The notes beneath the pieces are model-generated. The model saw only the letters and a list, made by a program, of their open reading frames with translations. It was not told the DNA's origin and did no database searches. A stretch of 64,000 nucleotides of DNA, taken from JAJDXW01 sp965202895. Lineage in GTDB: Bacteria; Pseudomonadota; Gammaproteobacteria; HK1. The position numbers and the translations under genes are program-made. Shown one piece after another: positions 1-7,748 of the stretch (position 1 is its first letter; the number at the start of each line of letters is the position of its first letter). The stretch covers positions 1,302,001 through 1,366,000 of the forward strand of contig OZ241901.1 of assembly GCA_965202895.1 (NCBI GenBank), read 5' to 3'.

Positions 1-349
1 CTTGGAAATCGCCATTCGACGCTTGAATGGCTCGAATGTGATTGCCCAGGGTCTTCGCGGTCATGAAGGCAGCCGGCCGTTCGACCCGCGGTTCCGGGCC
101 GGAGCATGGGAAACACGAGCCGGTCCCGGCCCCGACCGGTCGTCCCGCGGTCTCCGGCGAGCTTCCGAAGTCGAACGCCCGCCGGGTCCGCGGCGCGGCT
201 CGGGGTCGTGGGTGACCGGAGAACGGAGACGAATTGCGCCGGCGGACTCCACGGTCCCCGTGGTCGGGTGCTCGGTACGGACGAGCGGCGCCGCGAGTAC
301 CGCTGATTCCCGGTCCTCCCGATTCGTCGTATCGAAGCACGAGAGCCCG
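1..349. other. Upstream intergenic stretch
   Basis: No convincing gene is seen. The plus-strand frame of the glycosyltransferase is open through this stretch, but its residues are arginine/proline/serine-rich and resemble no protein family. It is treated as non-coding or as the end of something left of the window. Confidence 0.5.
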
Positions 350-1735
350 GTGAGGATCGCGTTCTACGCTCCGCTCAAGCCTCCCGGCCATCCGGCGCCG
401 TCCGGGGACCGCACCCTCGCGCGGCTCCTGCTCGCGGCGCTCGAGTGGGCGGGGGAGGCCAGGGGATGGGAGGTCGATATCGCGTCCCGGTTCCGGAGCT
501 TCGACGGGGCGGGCGACCCGGGGCGGCAGGCGCGCCTCCGCGACGTCGGAGGGAGGCTGGCGGAGCGCCTGCTGCGCCGCTACCGGAGGGAGGCGCCGTC
601 CCGGCGCCCCCGCCTCTGGTTCACCTACCACCTCCACCACAAGGCGCCGGACTGGATCGGCCCGCGGGTGAGCGAGGGCCTGGGCGTCCCCTACGTGGTC
701 GCGGAGGCGTCGCACGCGGCGAAGCAGGCGGCCGGCCCTTGGCGCCTCGGCCACGAGGCGGCGGGCCGCGCCATCCGGCGCGCGGACGCCATCCTCGCGC
801 TCCATTGCGGGGACGTTCCCGGACTGGAGCGGGTCGCGTCCGATCCGGCGCGGATCGTCCTGTTTCCTCCCTTTCTCGGGCCGCCGGGCGGCGTTTCCGC
901 CGAGGGGCGGGGGGGGCCGGAGAGGTCGGGGCGGCGCGGCGCATCGGGTCTCGGCGGCGCATCGGACGCCTCTCCCGCGTCCGGGTCGTCGTTGCGGACG
1001 GGCGCGGGGGGAGCTCCCGGCCCACGCGGAGCGGCCGGCCGGGAGCGGGGCGGGGGGGGCGCGCTCGGCCCGGACCCGAGGCTGCTCTGCGTCGCGATGA
1101 TGCGCGGCGGACCGAAGCGCTCCTCGTTCGAGGTGCTCGCGGACGCGCTCGCCCGCCTCGGCGCCGAGCGCTGGCATCTGGTCGTCGCGGGGGACGGCCC
1201 GGAGCGGCGCGAGGTGGAGGCGCTGCTCGCGGGCCGCCTGCCGGCCGGGCGCGTGACGTTCGCGGGGCGGATCGAGGGCGCCCGCCTCGCCGCCCTCTAC
1301 GCGGATTCGGACCTCTTCGTGTGGCCGGCCGTCGGGGAGGCGATGGGGATGGCGATGCTCGAAGCCCAGGGGCACGGGCTTCCCGTGGTGGCGGGCCGCA
1401 CCCGCGGCGTGCCGGAGCTGGTCCGGGACGGCGAGACCGGAAGGCTCGTCCCCGTGGGCGATGCGGAGGCGTTCGCGGACGCGGTCCGGACGCTCCTCCG
1501 GGCGCCCGAGCGGCGGCGCCGGATGGGCGATGCGGCCCGCGCCCGGGTGGCCCGCGAGCACGGCTTCGCGGCGGCGTCCGAGCGGATCGGGGCGCTCGTC
1601 GAGGGCCTGATCCGTCGGGGCGCGGAGGGCGCGGACGGGCCGGGGCCGATTCCGGTCGAGGACGGGGCGCGGGAGCCCGCCCCCGCCCCGACGCGGGCGG
1701 GGGCCGGGGCGAAGGCGGGGCGGCCGCCCGCGTGA
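350..1735 (+). CDS. Glycosyltransferase, GT4 type
   Basis: Probably transfers a sugar from a nucleotide-activated donor during cell-surface polysaccharide assembly. The GTG at 350 is chosen because recognisable sequence starts there (VRIAFYAPLKPPG). The 461-residue protein has an N-terminal acceptor half (LWFTYHLHHKAPDW, VVAEASHAAKQAAGPW) and a C-terminal Rossmann half (WHLVVAGDGPERREVEALL, then VWPAVGEAMGMAMLEAQGHG and VVAGRTRGVPELVRDGETG), the donor-binding and E-x7-E-like region of GT4 enzymes. A Gly/Ser/Arg-rich low-complexity insert of about 60 residues separates the halves. Its stop overlaps the next start by 4 bp (GTGA), so it is co-translated with the histidine phosphatase. The family is clear; the sugar and the product are unknown. 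Confidence 0.85.
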   Translation: MRIAFYAPLKPPGHPAPSGDRTLARLLLAALEWAGEARGWEVDIASRFRSFDGAGDPGRQARLRDVGGRLAERLLRRYRREAPSRRPRLWFTYHLHHKAPDWIGPRVSEGLGVPYVVAEASHAAKQAAGPWRLGHEAAGRAIRRADAILALHCGDVPGLERVASDPARIVLFPPFLGPPGGVSAEGRGGPERSGRRGASGLGGASDASPASGSSLRTGAGGAPGPRGAAGRERGGGGALGPDPRLLCVAMMRGGPKRSSFEVLADALARLGAERWHLVVAGDGPERREVEALLAGRLPAGRVTFAGRIEGARLAALYADSDLFVWPAVGEAMGMAMLEAQGHGLPVVAGRTRGVPELVRDGETGRLVPVGDAEAFADAVRTLLRAPERRRRMGDAARARVAREHGFAAASERIGALVEGLIRRGAEGADGPGPIPVEDGAREPAPAPTRAGAGAKAGRPPA

Positions 1736-2337
1736 TCGACCTCCTGTTCCTCCGGCACGGCCCCACCGAGTGGAACGAGGCGGGGCGCATCCAGGGGCGG
1801 CGGGACATCCCCCTTGCCCCTCGGTCGCGCGCCTCGCTCTCGAGGCGATGCCTTCCGGCCGGGTTCGGCGAGCGGCGCCGTTGGGTATCGAGCCCCCTCC
1901 TTCGCGCCCGCGAGACCGCGCACGCCCTCGGGGCGGCGGCGCTCGAAATCGAGCCCCGTCTCGTCGAGATGGACTGGGGGGCGTGGGAAGGCTGGCGCCT
2001 GCCCGCGCTCCGGGAAGCGCTGGGGGCCGCGATGCGGGAGAACGAGGCGCGGGGGCTCGACTTCGAGACCCCCGCCGGGGACGGCCCGCGGCGGGTGCAG
2101 ACGCGGCTCCGGCCGTGGCTCGCCGAGGTCGCGCGGGGAGGGCGCCCCGTGGCCGCGGTGTCCCACAAGGGGGTGGGCCGGGCGCTTCTCGCCCTCGCGA
2201 CCGGGTGGGACATGACGGGGCCGGCTCCGGTCCGGCTGCGGTGGGAGTGCGTCCACCGGTTCGAGGTCTCCGACGCGGGGGAGCCTCGGCTCGTCGAACC
2301 CAACGTCGCGCTCGCGGCGCGACCGGAAGGGACGTGA
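1732..2337 (+). CDS. Histidine phosphatase family protein
   Basis: A 201-residue member of the phosphoglycerate-mutase-like superfamily, which hydrolyses phosphate esters through a phosphohistidine. The N-terminal catalytic motif LLFLRHGPTEWNE carries the RHG signature, SSPLLRARETA is the usual second arginine segment, and VAAVSHKGVGRALL holds the second histidine. The GTG start overlaps the glycosyltransferase stop, implying translational coupling. Its place between a glycosyltransferase and a polysaccharide deacetylase suggests a role in surface-polysaccharide metabolism, as in comparable proteobacterial clusters, but the substrate cannot be read from sequence. Confidence 0.85.
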   Translation: MIDLLFLRHGPTEWNEAGRIQGRRDIPLAPRSRASLSRRCLPAGFGERRRWVSSPLLRARETAHALGAAALEIEPRLVEMDWGAWEGWRLPALREALGAAMRENEARGLDFETPAGDGPRRVQTRLRPWLAEVARGGRPVAAVSHKGVGRALLALATGWDMTGPAPVRLRWECVHRFEVSDAGEPRLVEPNVALAARPEGT

Positions 2338-2793
2338 CGCCTTCCTCCGCGCCCGACGCTCCTTCCGGTCGGAGCCCCCGGATTCAGCCGGAGCCGTGGA
2401 CCGGTGGTGTCCTGGGAACGGCGTTTCCCTCCGGGACACGGGCGTCCCGCCCACGGGAGGGCGAAGCGCCCGGGAATGAAAATGCGAGCGGGATGTACAT
2501 TCGCGCAACTGACTGAATCTGCGAATGATTTATCCATCGCGAGAATCTCGTTTCTCACACGAAAACCCACGGTCAGATTCCGTCGATACGCGCCAGATTG
2601 CCAGCCGGGAACCCGGAACGCAGCGCCGGCGGGTACTGTCTGAATCTGTCCGAATCCGTCATGAATCCGGATGGTCGGAAATGCCACGTTCCCAAGAGCG
2701 CCCTCGAGAGGCGTGCTTGACGAAAACCCCCGCGGCGCACATGCCTCCGTGTCGGGGCCGGGAGGCGCCCTCCGCGCTGGCGGCAACCTCCCG
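2338..2793. other. Intergenic, no gene seen
   Basis: This gap holds no credible coding sequence. Around 2515-2660 the base composition is less GC-rich than the surroundings, which fits a promoter region for the deacetylase gene. Part of 2405-2460 faintly resembles, in inverted orientation, the inside of the repeat at 52599-52797, but no terminal inverted repeat is present. Confidence 0.4.
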
Positions 2794-3633
2794 ATGAACG
2801 ACGGCGGCTGGTGGGGGGTGCTCGCGCGCGAGGTCGATGCCTGGCGGGAGGCGGGCCGGGAGGCGGCCCTCTGGTGGCGGGACGACGATGCCGTGGAGCC
2901 GTCCCCCGCCCTCTCGCGCCTGCTCGCCCTCCGGCCCGGATGCCCCCTCGGCCTCGCGGTGATCCCGGCTGTTGCGAATGCGTCCCTCGCGGCCGAGCTG
3001 ACCGGGCCGGTGGACGTGCTTGTGCACGGCTTCGCCCACGCGAACCATGCTCCGGCGGGAGAGCGGAAGTCGGAGTATCCGTCCGGCAGGGTCGCGCTCC
3101 CGGAGCTACGGGCGGGGCGCGAGCGGCTCGAGGCGATCCTCGGCGGCCGGGTGCTCCCGGTCTTCGTGCCGCCCTGGAACCGGATGGGGGAGGATGCGGC
3201 GGCCGTCCTTCCGGCGGCCGGATACGAGGCGGTCTCGGGCTACCGGGGTCGTCCGGAAGGCCCGCTGCCGCGCCTCGACACCCACGTCGATCTCATCGAC
3301 TGGCGGGGAGGGCGGCGGTTCGCGGGGGTCGAAGCGGTGCTCGGCGCGCTCGTCGAGGCGCTCGAGGCGCGCCGCCGAGCCGAGGACCGCCGGGACCCCC
3401 GATCCCCCCGGAACCCTTGGGGTCACCAGCCAGTCGGGGTGCTCTCCCATCACCTGGTTCACGATGCCGCGGGGTGGCGGTTCCTCGAAGACCTGCTCGC
3501 ATGGGTCGAGGAGACACCGGGGGTGCGGTGGGTCCGCCCCCGCGATGCGCTTCCGGGCCGTGCGCCTGCCGGGACGCCCCCCGGAAACCGACCTCCCGCT
3601 TCCAGCCCATGCGACCCGGCGGCGAGCACGTGA
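2794..3633 (+). CDS. Polysaccharide deacetylase family protein (WalW-like)
   Basis: A 279-residue carbohydrate-esterase-4-like protein that would remove acyl groups from polysaccharide sugars. The catalytic-base region LWWRDDDAVEPS and the metal-site histidines in VLVHGFAHANHAP are visible, followed by FVPPWNRMG and VLSHHLVHDAAGWRFL, which match the conserved blocks of this family. ATG at 2794 is the first start followed by family-like sequence (MNDGGWWGVLAREVDAWREA). The last ~25 residues are proline-rich and poorly conserved. The 3' part is duplicated downstream at 4784-5147, where it is broken. A role with the two preceding polysaccharide genes is inferred from position. Confidence 0.8.
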   Translation: MNDGGWWGVLAREVDAWREAGREAALWWRDDDAVEPSPALSRLLALRPGCPLGLAVIPAVANASLAAELTGPVDVLVHGFAHANHAPAGERKSEYPSGRVALPELRAGRERLEAILGGRVLPVFVPPWNRMGEDAAAVLPAAGYEAVSGYRGRPEGPLPRLDTHVDLIDWRGGRRFAGVEAVLGALVEALEARRRAEDRRDPRSPRNPWGHQPVGVLSHHLVHDAAGWRFLEDLLAWVEETPGVRWVRPRDALPGRAPAGTPPGNRPPASSPCDPAAST

Positions 3634-3825
3634 GGGCGGGTTCTCCGAGGCCGCCCGGCCACGGCCCCCAAGTCCCTTCAGGCGGGCCGTCCCACCGTCG
3701 CGGATGCGCGTGCGGGCGCGAACGCAACACGTCCCATGACCGCGCACCCACACCTCACCCGTGACTGCGATCCCTCCGTCCGGGTCCGCGGAAGCCGCGG
3801 GCGGACGACGACCTGCGGCTACCCG
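3257..3825 (+). repeat. Direct repeat, left copy (deacetylase 3' end plus flank)
   Basis: This segment covers the C-terminal ~125 codons of the deacetylase gene and ~190 bp after its stop. It recurs in the same orientation at 4784-5331 with substitutions and small indels. The two copies bracket a toxin-antitoxin pair. Confidence 0.8.
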
Positions 3826-3965
3826 ACCTCCCAATCCGTGAAGACGTGGACGGGTTCGGGGAACTCGCGCAAACCCGTCCGCCCGCGATTTCCGATCCGG
3901 GCGCCGTGAAATCGCGTCCCTTCCTCGCGCGCCGATTGCACGGGCTTGGCGAGCTCCGGCGGGTG

Positions 3966-4322
3966 TCAGCCGACCGAGGCTTCGGGGCGCTCCCCGCCCC
4001 CTTCTTCGGCGCCGGCGCTCTCGGCCGCCCGCCGCCGCTCGGCGACGACTTCGTTCAGGACGAGCTTCATCTCGCCTTCTGCGAAGCGGACGAGGGCCCG
4101 TCGCATCAACGGCTGATAGCCGAGACCGTGTACCTCGCCGAGCAGCTTGAACGTTTCGATGAGCGACTTCGGCAACCGGATGGAGATCGGCTGCATGGCC
4201 ATCGCCCCATCGATCCGCGTCTGAACGTCGCCCTCGAAGACCTTTGCGAACTTCGGATCGTCGCCCAGTTCACCGGACTCCCAGGCCTCGTCGGATGCAG
4301 TGATTCGATGCTGTGTGTTCAT
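3966..4322 (-). CDS. CopG/BrnA-like antitoxin
   Basis: A 118-residue protein lying 43 bp downstream of the putative toxin gene on the same strand. The central segment PISIRLPKSLIETFKLLG resembles the ribbon strand and first helix of ribbon-helix-helix DNA-binding antitoxins; GYQPLMRRALVRFAEGEMK follows. The acidic N-terminus (DEAWESGELGDDPKFAKV) resembles BrnA-type antitoxins. It should neutralise the upstream protein and repress the shared promoter. The alanine/glutamate-rich C-terminus is not conserved. The order toxin first, antitoxin second is that of brnTA modules. Confidence 0.7.
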   Translation of the reverse strand: MNTQHRITASDEAWESGELGDDPKFAKVFEGDVQTRIDGAMAMQPISIRLPKSLIETFKLLGEVHGLGYQPLMRRALVRFAEGEMKLVLNEVVAERRRAAESAGAEEGGGERPEASVG

Positions 4323-4365
4323 GGGGAAAATTTCATGTATTCAATTGTTTGGAACGCCCTTCGGG

Positions 4366-4659
4366 CTATGTGGAGATGGTGCCGAAGTAGTCCTGCTTCT
4401 GCTCCTCGGTCGGTTGGAAGGCGGTCCGAAGGTAGACGTTGGGATGTTCGAGCACGAACACGATCTTCAGCGGTCGCCCGGTGTCGGTCTCCCCGATGAA
4501 CCAAAGGGTAGGGGCGCCGGTTTCGGTCGCGTGCTGCTCGCGTTCGTCAGTGAGATATGGGCCGGCCCGGTTCATGAAGCACTGTTCGACCTCGTCCCTC
4601 GTGACGTTGTGCTTAACATTGATTTTTCTAATGATTTTTGGTGAGATAATCAAGGCCAT
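4366..4659 (-). CDS. BrnT-like toxin / small 'ADP-ribosyl hydrolase-annotated' family
   Basis: A 97-residue protein (MALIISPKIIRKINVKHNVT start). The order EVEQCFMNR, TLWFIGETDTGRPLKIVFVL and VYLRTAFQPTEEQKQDY matches a widespread family of ~90-residue proteins paired with CopG-like antitoxins. Database entries sometimes label that family ADP-ribosyl-(dinitrogen reductase) hydrolase. By fold and context it is most likely a BrnT-type ribonuclease toxin, but the catalytic residues were not assigned. Local base composition is clearly more AT-rich than the neighbouring genes, and the pair sits between two copies of a duplicated host segment, which points to horizontal acquisition. Confidence 0.65.
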   Translation of the reverse strand: MALIISPKIIRKINVKHNVTRDEVEQCFMNRAGPYLTDEREQHATETGAPTLWFIGETDTGRPLKIVFVLEHPNVYLRTAFQPTEEQKQDYFGTIST

Positions 4660-4783
4660 CAGCAACGTCTCTCCACTGTTGTCCGGCGGCCGGCGGAGTG
4701 TATATACGCCGGCGATCGAACGCAAGGGCGCGTCCGGGCCACCGGGCCGCGCGCGTCCGGCGGTGATGGATCGGAGGCAGACA

Positions 4784-5147
4784 AAGGCCCGCTGCCGCGC
4801 CTCGCCACCCACGTCGACCTCATCGACTGGCGGGGAGGGTGGCGGTTCGCGGGGGTCGAAGCGGTGCTCGGCGCGCCGCCGGGCCGAGCACTGCCGGGAC
4901 CCCCTCGGCTCCCGGAGCCCCAGCCCCCTGCCCGCCCCCGCCGCCGCTCCCTCCGGCCGACCGGCGTGCTCTCCCACCATCTGGCGCACGATGCCGCGGG
5001 GTGGCGGTTCCTCGAGGACCTGCTCGCATGGGTCGAGGAGACGCTGGGGGTGCGGTGGGTCCGCCCCCGCGATGCGCTTGCGGGCCGCGCGCCCGCCGGA
5101 AACCGATCTCCCGCTTCCAGCCCATGTGACCCGGCGGCGAGCAAGTG
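4784..5147 (+). pseudogene. Duplicated 3' fragment of the polysaccharide deacetylase gene
   Basis: This stretch encodes a second, diverged copy of the deacetylase C-terminus: the THVDLIDWRGG block and VLSHHLAHDAAGWRFLEDLL are recognisable but in two different frames, with an indel in the middle region. The N-terminal catalytic half is missing. It cannot make the enzyme and is a decayed by-product of the segmental duplication. Confidence 0.8.
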
Positions 5148-5331
5148 AGGCCGGGTTCTCCGAGGCCGCCCGGCCGCGGCCCCCAAGTCCCTTCACGCTG
5201 CCCTCCACCGTCGCGGATGCGGGCGCGCGGGCGCGTCCTGATGACCGCGCACCCAAACCCTCACCCGTGACTGCGATCCCTTCATCCGGGTCTACGGAAG
5301 CCGCAGGCGGACAACGACCTAGGGCTACCCG
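4784..5331 (+). repeat. Direct repeat, right copy
   Basis: Right-hand copy of the segment at 3257-3825, with substitutions and indels. It ends ~155 bp before the ATPase start at 5487; nothing else is recognised in the remaining gap. Confidence 0.8.
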
Positions 5332-5486
5332 GCCCCGCCGTCGATGCACCACGGGAGCGATTGCCCTCGAATTCTCTGCCATCCACCGAGCAAGGCAGGT
5401 ACCATCGGCCGTCCGTCGATTCGCAAGAGCGACCCGAAGAGATCCGGCAGCGTCAGGGGCATAGAGATGAGAAGCGAGGATCCGAG

Positions 5487-6707
5487 ATGACTCCCGAATC
5501 GAGCCCTTTCAGGCCGGGGCAACCGGCGCCGCTCGAGTTCTTCGTCGGCCGGAACGCCGAGATCGAGCGCCTGCGCGGCATGGTTCGAGGCAGCGCGCGA
5601 GGCCGCTTCGGAATCGGCTTCGTCAGTGGCGAGCGCGGGATCGGCAAGAGCTCTCTCGCCGCCTTCGTGCGCCATCTGGGCGAGAGGGACAACGACGCGG
5701 TCGGGTGCCACGTCCTGCTTGGAGGCGTTCAGGATCTCGGAGAGATGCTGCGCCTCACCCTCGACCGTCTCCTGAAACAGAGCATCGACAGACCCTGGCA
5801 TCGCCAGTTGGTGGAGTTCTTCGGCAATCGTGTTCGGAAGGCGGGCCTTCTGGGGGTCACGCTCGAATTGAACTTCCAGGATGACGATCCGTCCTCGATT
5901 GCGCATGACTTCGTGCCGTCGATGAGACGTTTGCTGAAAGAAATCGATGCGGCGCATGGGGGAACAAAGGAACACAAGAGATCGATCTTCCTGATCCTGG
6001 ACGACATCAACGGGTTGGCGGGCAACGCGGAGTTTGCCAATTGGTTGAAGGGCACCGTGGATGAGATCGGGACCTCCCATCAGGAAACCCGACTTTGCAT
6101 ACTCGTGGTCGGGCTCGAGGAAAGGCGCCGGGAATTGATCGCGAACCAGCCCTCGTTGGCTCGGGTCTTCGAACCGATCGACATCGCACCGTGGTCCGAC
6201 GAGGAGGTCACGGAATTCTATCGTAATTCATTCCGCGCCGCCAACGCGGAGATCTCCGATGAGAATTTGCAGAAGCTCAGACTGTTTACCGGTGGATTAC
6301 CGGTCCTGGCGCATGAAATCGGCGACGCGGTCTGGCGCACGGCTCGTCACCCGTCGATCAAGGACGAGGAGGTGACGAAAGGCATCATCACGGCTGCCGA
6401 GACGATCGGAAGGAAATTGCTGGAACCCCAGGTGTTCAACGCCATTCGCAGCGAACGCTACCGTTCGATTCTCCGCGAGATCGCCGGCGAGCGTGTCAGG
6501 CTGCGCTTCACCCGTTCGGAAATTCTCCAGCGCCTGACCGGCACGGACAGGGGTGCTCTGGACGACTTCCTGCGGCGCATGAGGAAGCTGGGCGCGTTGG
6601 AAGTGGACCCCGACGTTCGGGGAGGGTATCGCTTCCCCAACTACCTCCATGCATCGTATTTCTACATGGAAAAGGAAAATCTCGTCATGAACCGCGGGAA
6701 ACCGTAG
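5487..6707 (+). CDS. P-loop ATPase, STAND/ORC-like, with C-terminal winged helix
   Basis: A 406-residue ATPase. FFVGRNAEIERLRGMV is the typical pre-P-loop segment, FVSGERGIGKSSL the Walker A motif, and IFLILDDINGL the Walker B strand. LCILVVGLEERR and FEPIDIAPWSDEEV resemble the sensor and lid parts of archaeal-type/STAND ATPases. The C-terminal ~70 residues (LRFTRSEILQRLTG ... LRRMRKLGALEVD) look like a winged helix-turn-helix. ATG at 5487 is preceded by GCGAGGA. Regulatory or defence ATPases of this kind are often orphan genes next to toxin-antitoxin pairs, as here, but no effector domain is visible and the role is open. Confidence 0.75.
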   Translation: MTPESSPFRPGQPAPLEFFVGRNAEIERLRGMVRGSARGRFGIGFVSGERGIGKSSLAAFVRHLGERDNDAVGCHVLLGGVQDLGEMLRLTLDRLLKQSIDRPWHRQLVEFFGNRVRKAGLLGVTLELNFQDDDPSSIAHDFVPSMRRLLKEIDAAHGGTKEHKRSIFLILDDINGLAGNAEFANWLKGTVDEIGTSHQETRLCILVVGLEERRRELIANQPSLARVFEPIDIAPWSDEEVTEFYRNSFRAANAEISDENLQKLRLFTGGLPVLAHEIGDAVWRTARHPSIKDEEVTKGIITAAETIGRKLLEPQVFNAIRSERYRSILREIAGERVRLRFTRSEILQRLTGTDRGALDDFLRRMRKLGALEVDPDVRGGYRFPNYLHASYFYMEKENLVMNRGKP

Positions 6708-6819
6708 GGCGCGGCTCCCGAGCCGGAGCAGACGTTCACCGGCCGATCTTCGGAATGCGGCGAAGTCTGCTCGCCCGCACGGCGTTGCCTTGGCGGTGCG
6801 TCGTCGCAACGGGCTTCAC

Positions 6820-6999
6820 TCATTCCTCCAAGGCGAGGGTCAGCGCTTCGGCCCCCGGGCGGTCGGAGCCGAGGGCAAGCTCATCGTGCACGGCGGACGG
6901 GATGACGATCTGCCCGTAGAGACGCCGGAGCAGGTCGAGTCGCCCGACCCGCGCCAAGGCGATGAGGGGTCCCGTATCCGAGACGACCGCCAAGGTCAC
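6820..6999 (-). CDS. Truncated PIN-domain (DUF3368-like) toxin
   Basis: Only 59 residues, starting VTLAVVSDTGPLIALARVG, the canonical N-terminus of DUF3368 PIN toxins with the first catalytic aspartate (SDTGPL), then VIPSAVHDEL with the second acidic site. Full-length members have roughly 150-160 residues, so the C-terminal half with the remaining acidic residues is missing. Past the TGA the frame runs only ~32 codons and does not restore the family sequence. The GTG start overlaps the antitoxin stop by 4 bp (GTGA). It is probably inactive as a nuclease. Confidence 0.7.
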   Translation of the reverse strand: MTLAVVSDTGPLIALARVGRLDLLRRLYGQIVIPSAVHDELALGSDRPGAEALTLALEE

Positions 7000-7328
7000 G
7001 AGGCGGCGTCGAGCTCTTCGTCCAGCTCCCCGGTCGGATAGTCGGCAGCAGGGATGCCCGCCTCGCCCAGCAGAACCACGAAATCCTCCGCGCTCAGCCC
7101 GGCGAGCCGGGCGGCTTGAACGAGGGTCAACTGGCGCTTCTCGAAGAGACCCAGCGCCAGCGTCCGGTGGAGACCGAGTTCGAGGAGGCGTTCGTCGAAA
7201 GGCACGGCCAGGATGGCGGGGCGCCCGTGCTTCGTGATCAGCGCGAGACGTCCGTTCTCCGCATCCCGGAGAAGCTTGCCGGAACGCTGCCGGAGATCGC
7301 GCACGCTGAAGACGTCGAGAGGGTCCAT
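6996..7328 (-). CDS. Phd-like/UPF0175 fused antitoxin
   Basis: A 110-residue antitoxin. Residues 1-50 (FSVRDLRQRSGKLLRDAENG, then LITKHGRPAILAVPFDE) are Phd/YefM-like. Residues ~55-100 (LFEKRQLTLVQAARLAGLS, then DFVVLLGEAGIPAADY) match the UPF0175 helix-turn-helix family that partners DUF3368 PIN toxins. It lies immediately upstream of, and overlaps, the truncated toxin. It may persist as a lone repressor now that the toxin is broken. Confidence 0.8.
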   Translation of the reverse strand: MDPLDVFSVRDLRQRSGKLLRDAENGRLALITKHGRPAILAVPFDERLLELGLHRTLALGLFEKRQLTLVQAARLAGLSAEDFVVLLGEAGIPAADYPTGELDEELDAAS

Positions 7329-7748
7329 GACACCGCCAGATCCGAAGTCGTACCGACAAGGTGTAGCACATGGGAGGCCCTGTCGCGCCACCTCCATCGC
7401 TCGCCGGGGCTGTATGGCGCTCGCACGCGCCGGAATCCCCACGGCGCGTGTGCCTCGTTTCCGCGGCCATCATATCGCACCGATGCGAGGCATGAAGGCT
7501 CCGGCATTGCGACCGGGCCGGATCGGTCCCCGCGGGGCCGTGCGGCGCATCGTTTCGAGCCGCGTGCAGGCCAGCACGGCGCCTCTCCCGGGAACGCGGG
7601 CTGCCCGCCCGAAATCGTCTTCCGGAGGCATCGGACGGACGTCCCGGATGCGGGGTGAATGGGCCCTGCCCGGCCTCCGCGGGTCCTCGCCACCGCCCTT
7701 GCCGTTACCATAGGGCCGCATCGAGGCTCCTCACCGACGGGACCGGCC
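7329..7748. other. Divergent intergenic region
   Basis: This stretch separates the minus-strand antitoxin gene from the plus-strand molybdenum enzyme. No gene was recognised. It must hold both promoters; no strong consensus boxes were identified. Confidence 0.4.

Noticed and set aside
621..2786. Long minus-strand open frame opposite the glycosyltransferase and phosphatase genes
   Set aside because: Pro/Arg/Ser-rich shadow of strongly supported plus-strand genes; long antisense frames are expected at this GC content.
2404..2797. Small plus-strand open frames (79 and 90 codons) before the deacetylase gene
   Set aside because: No family resemblance, odd composition, and they overlap each other and the better-supported start at 2794.
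6720..6822. Selenocysteine reading of the TGA that ends the PIN toxin
   Set aside because: The frame past it stops after ~32 codons, shows no toxin similarity, and the position is not a redox cysteine.
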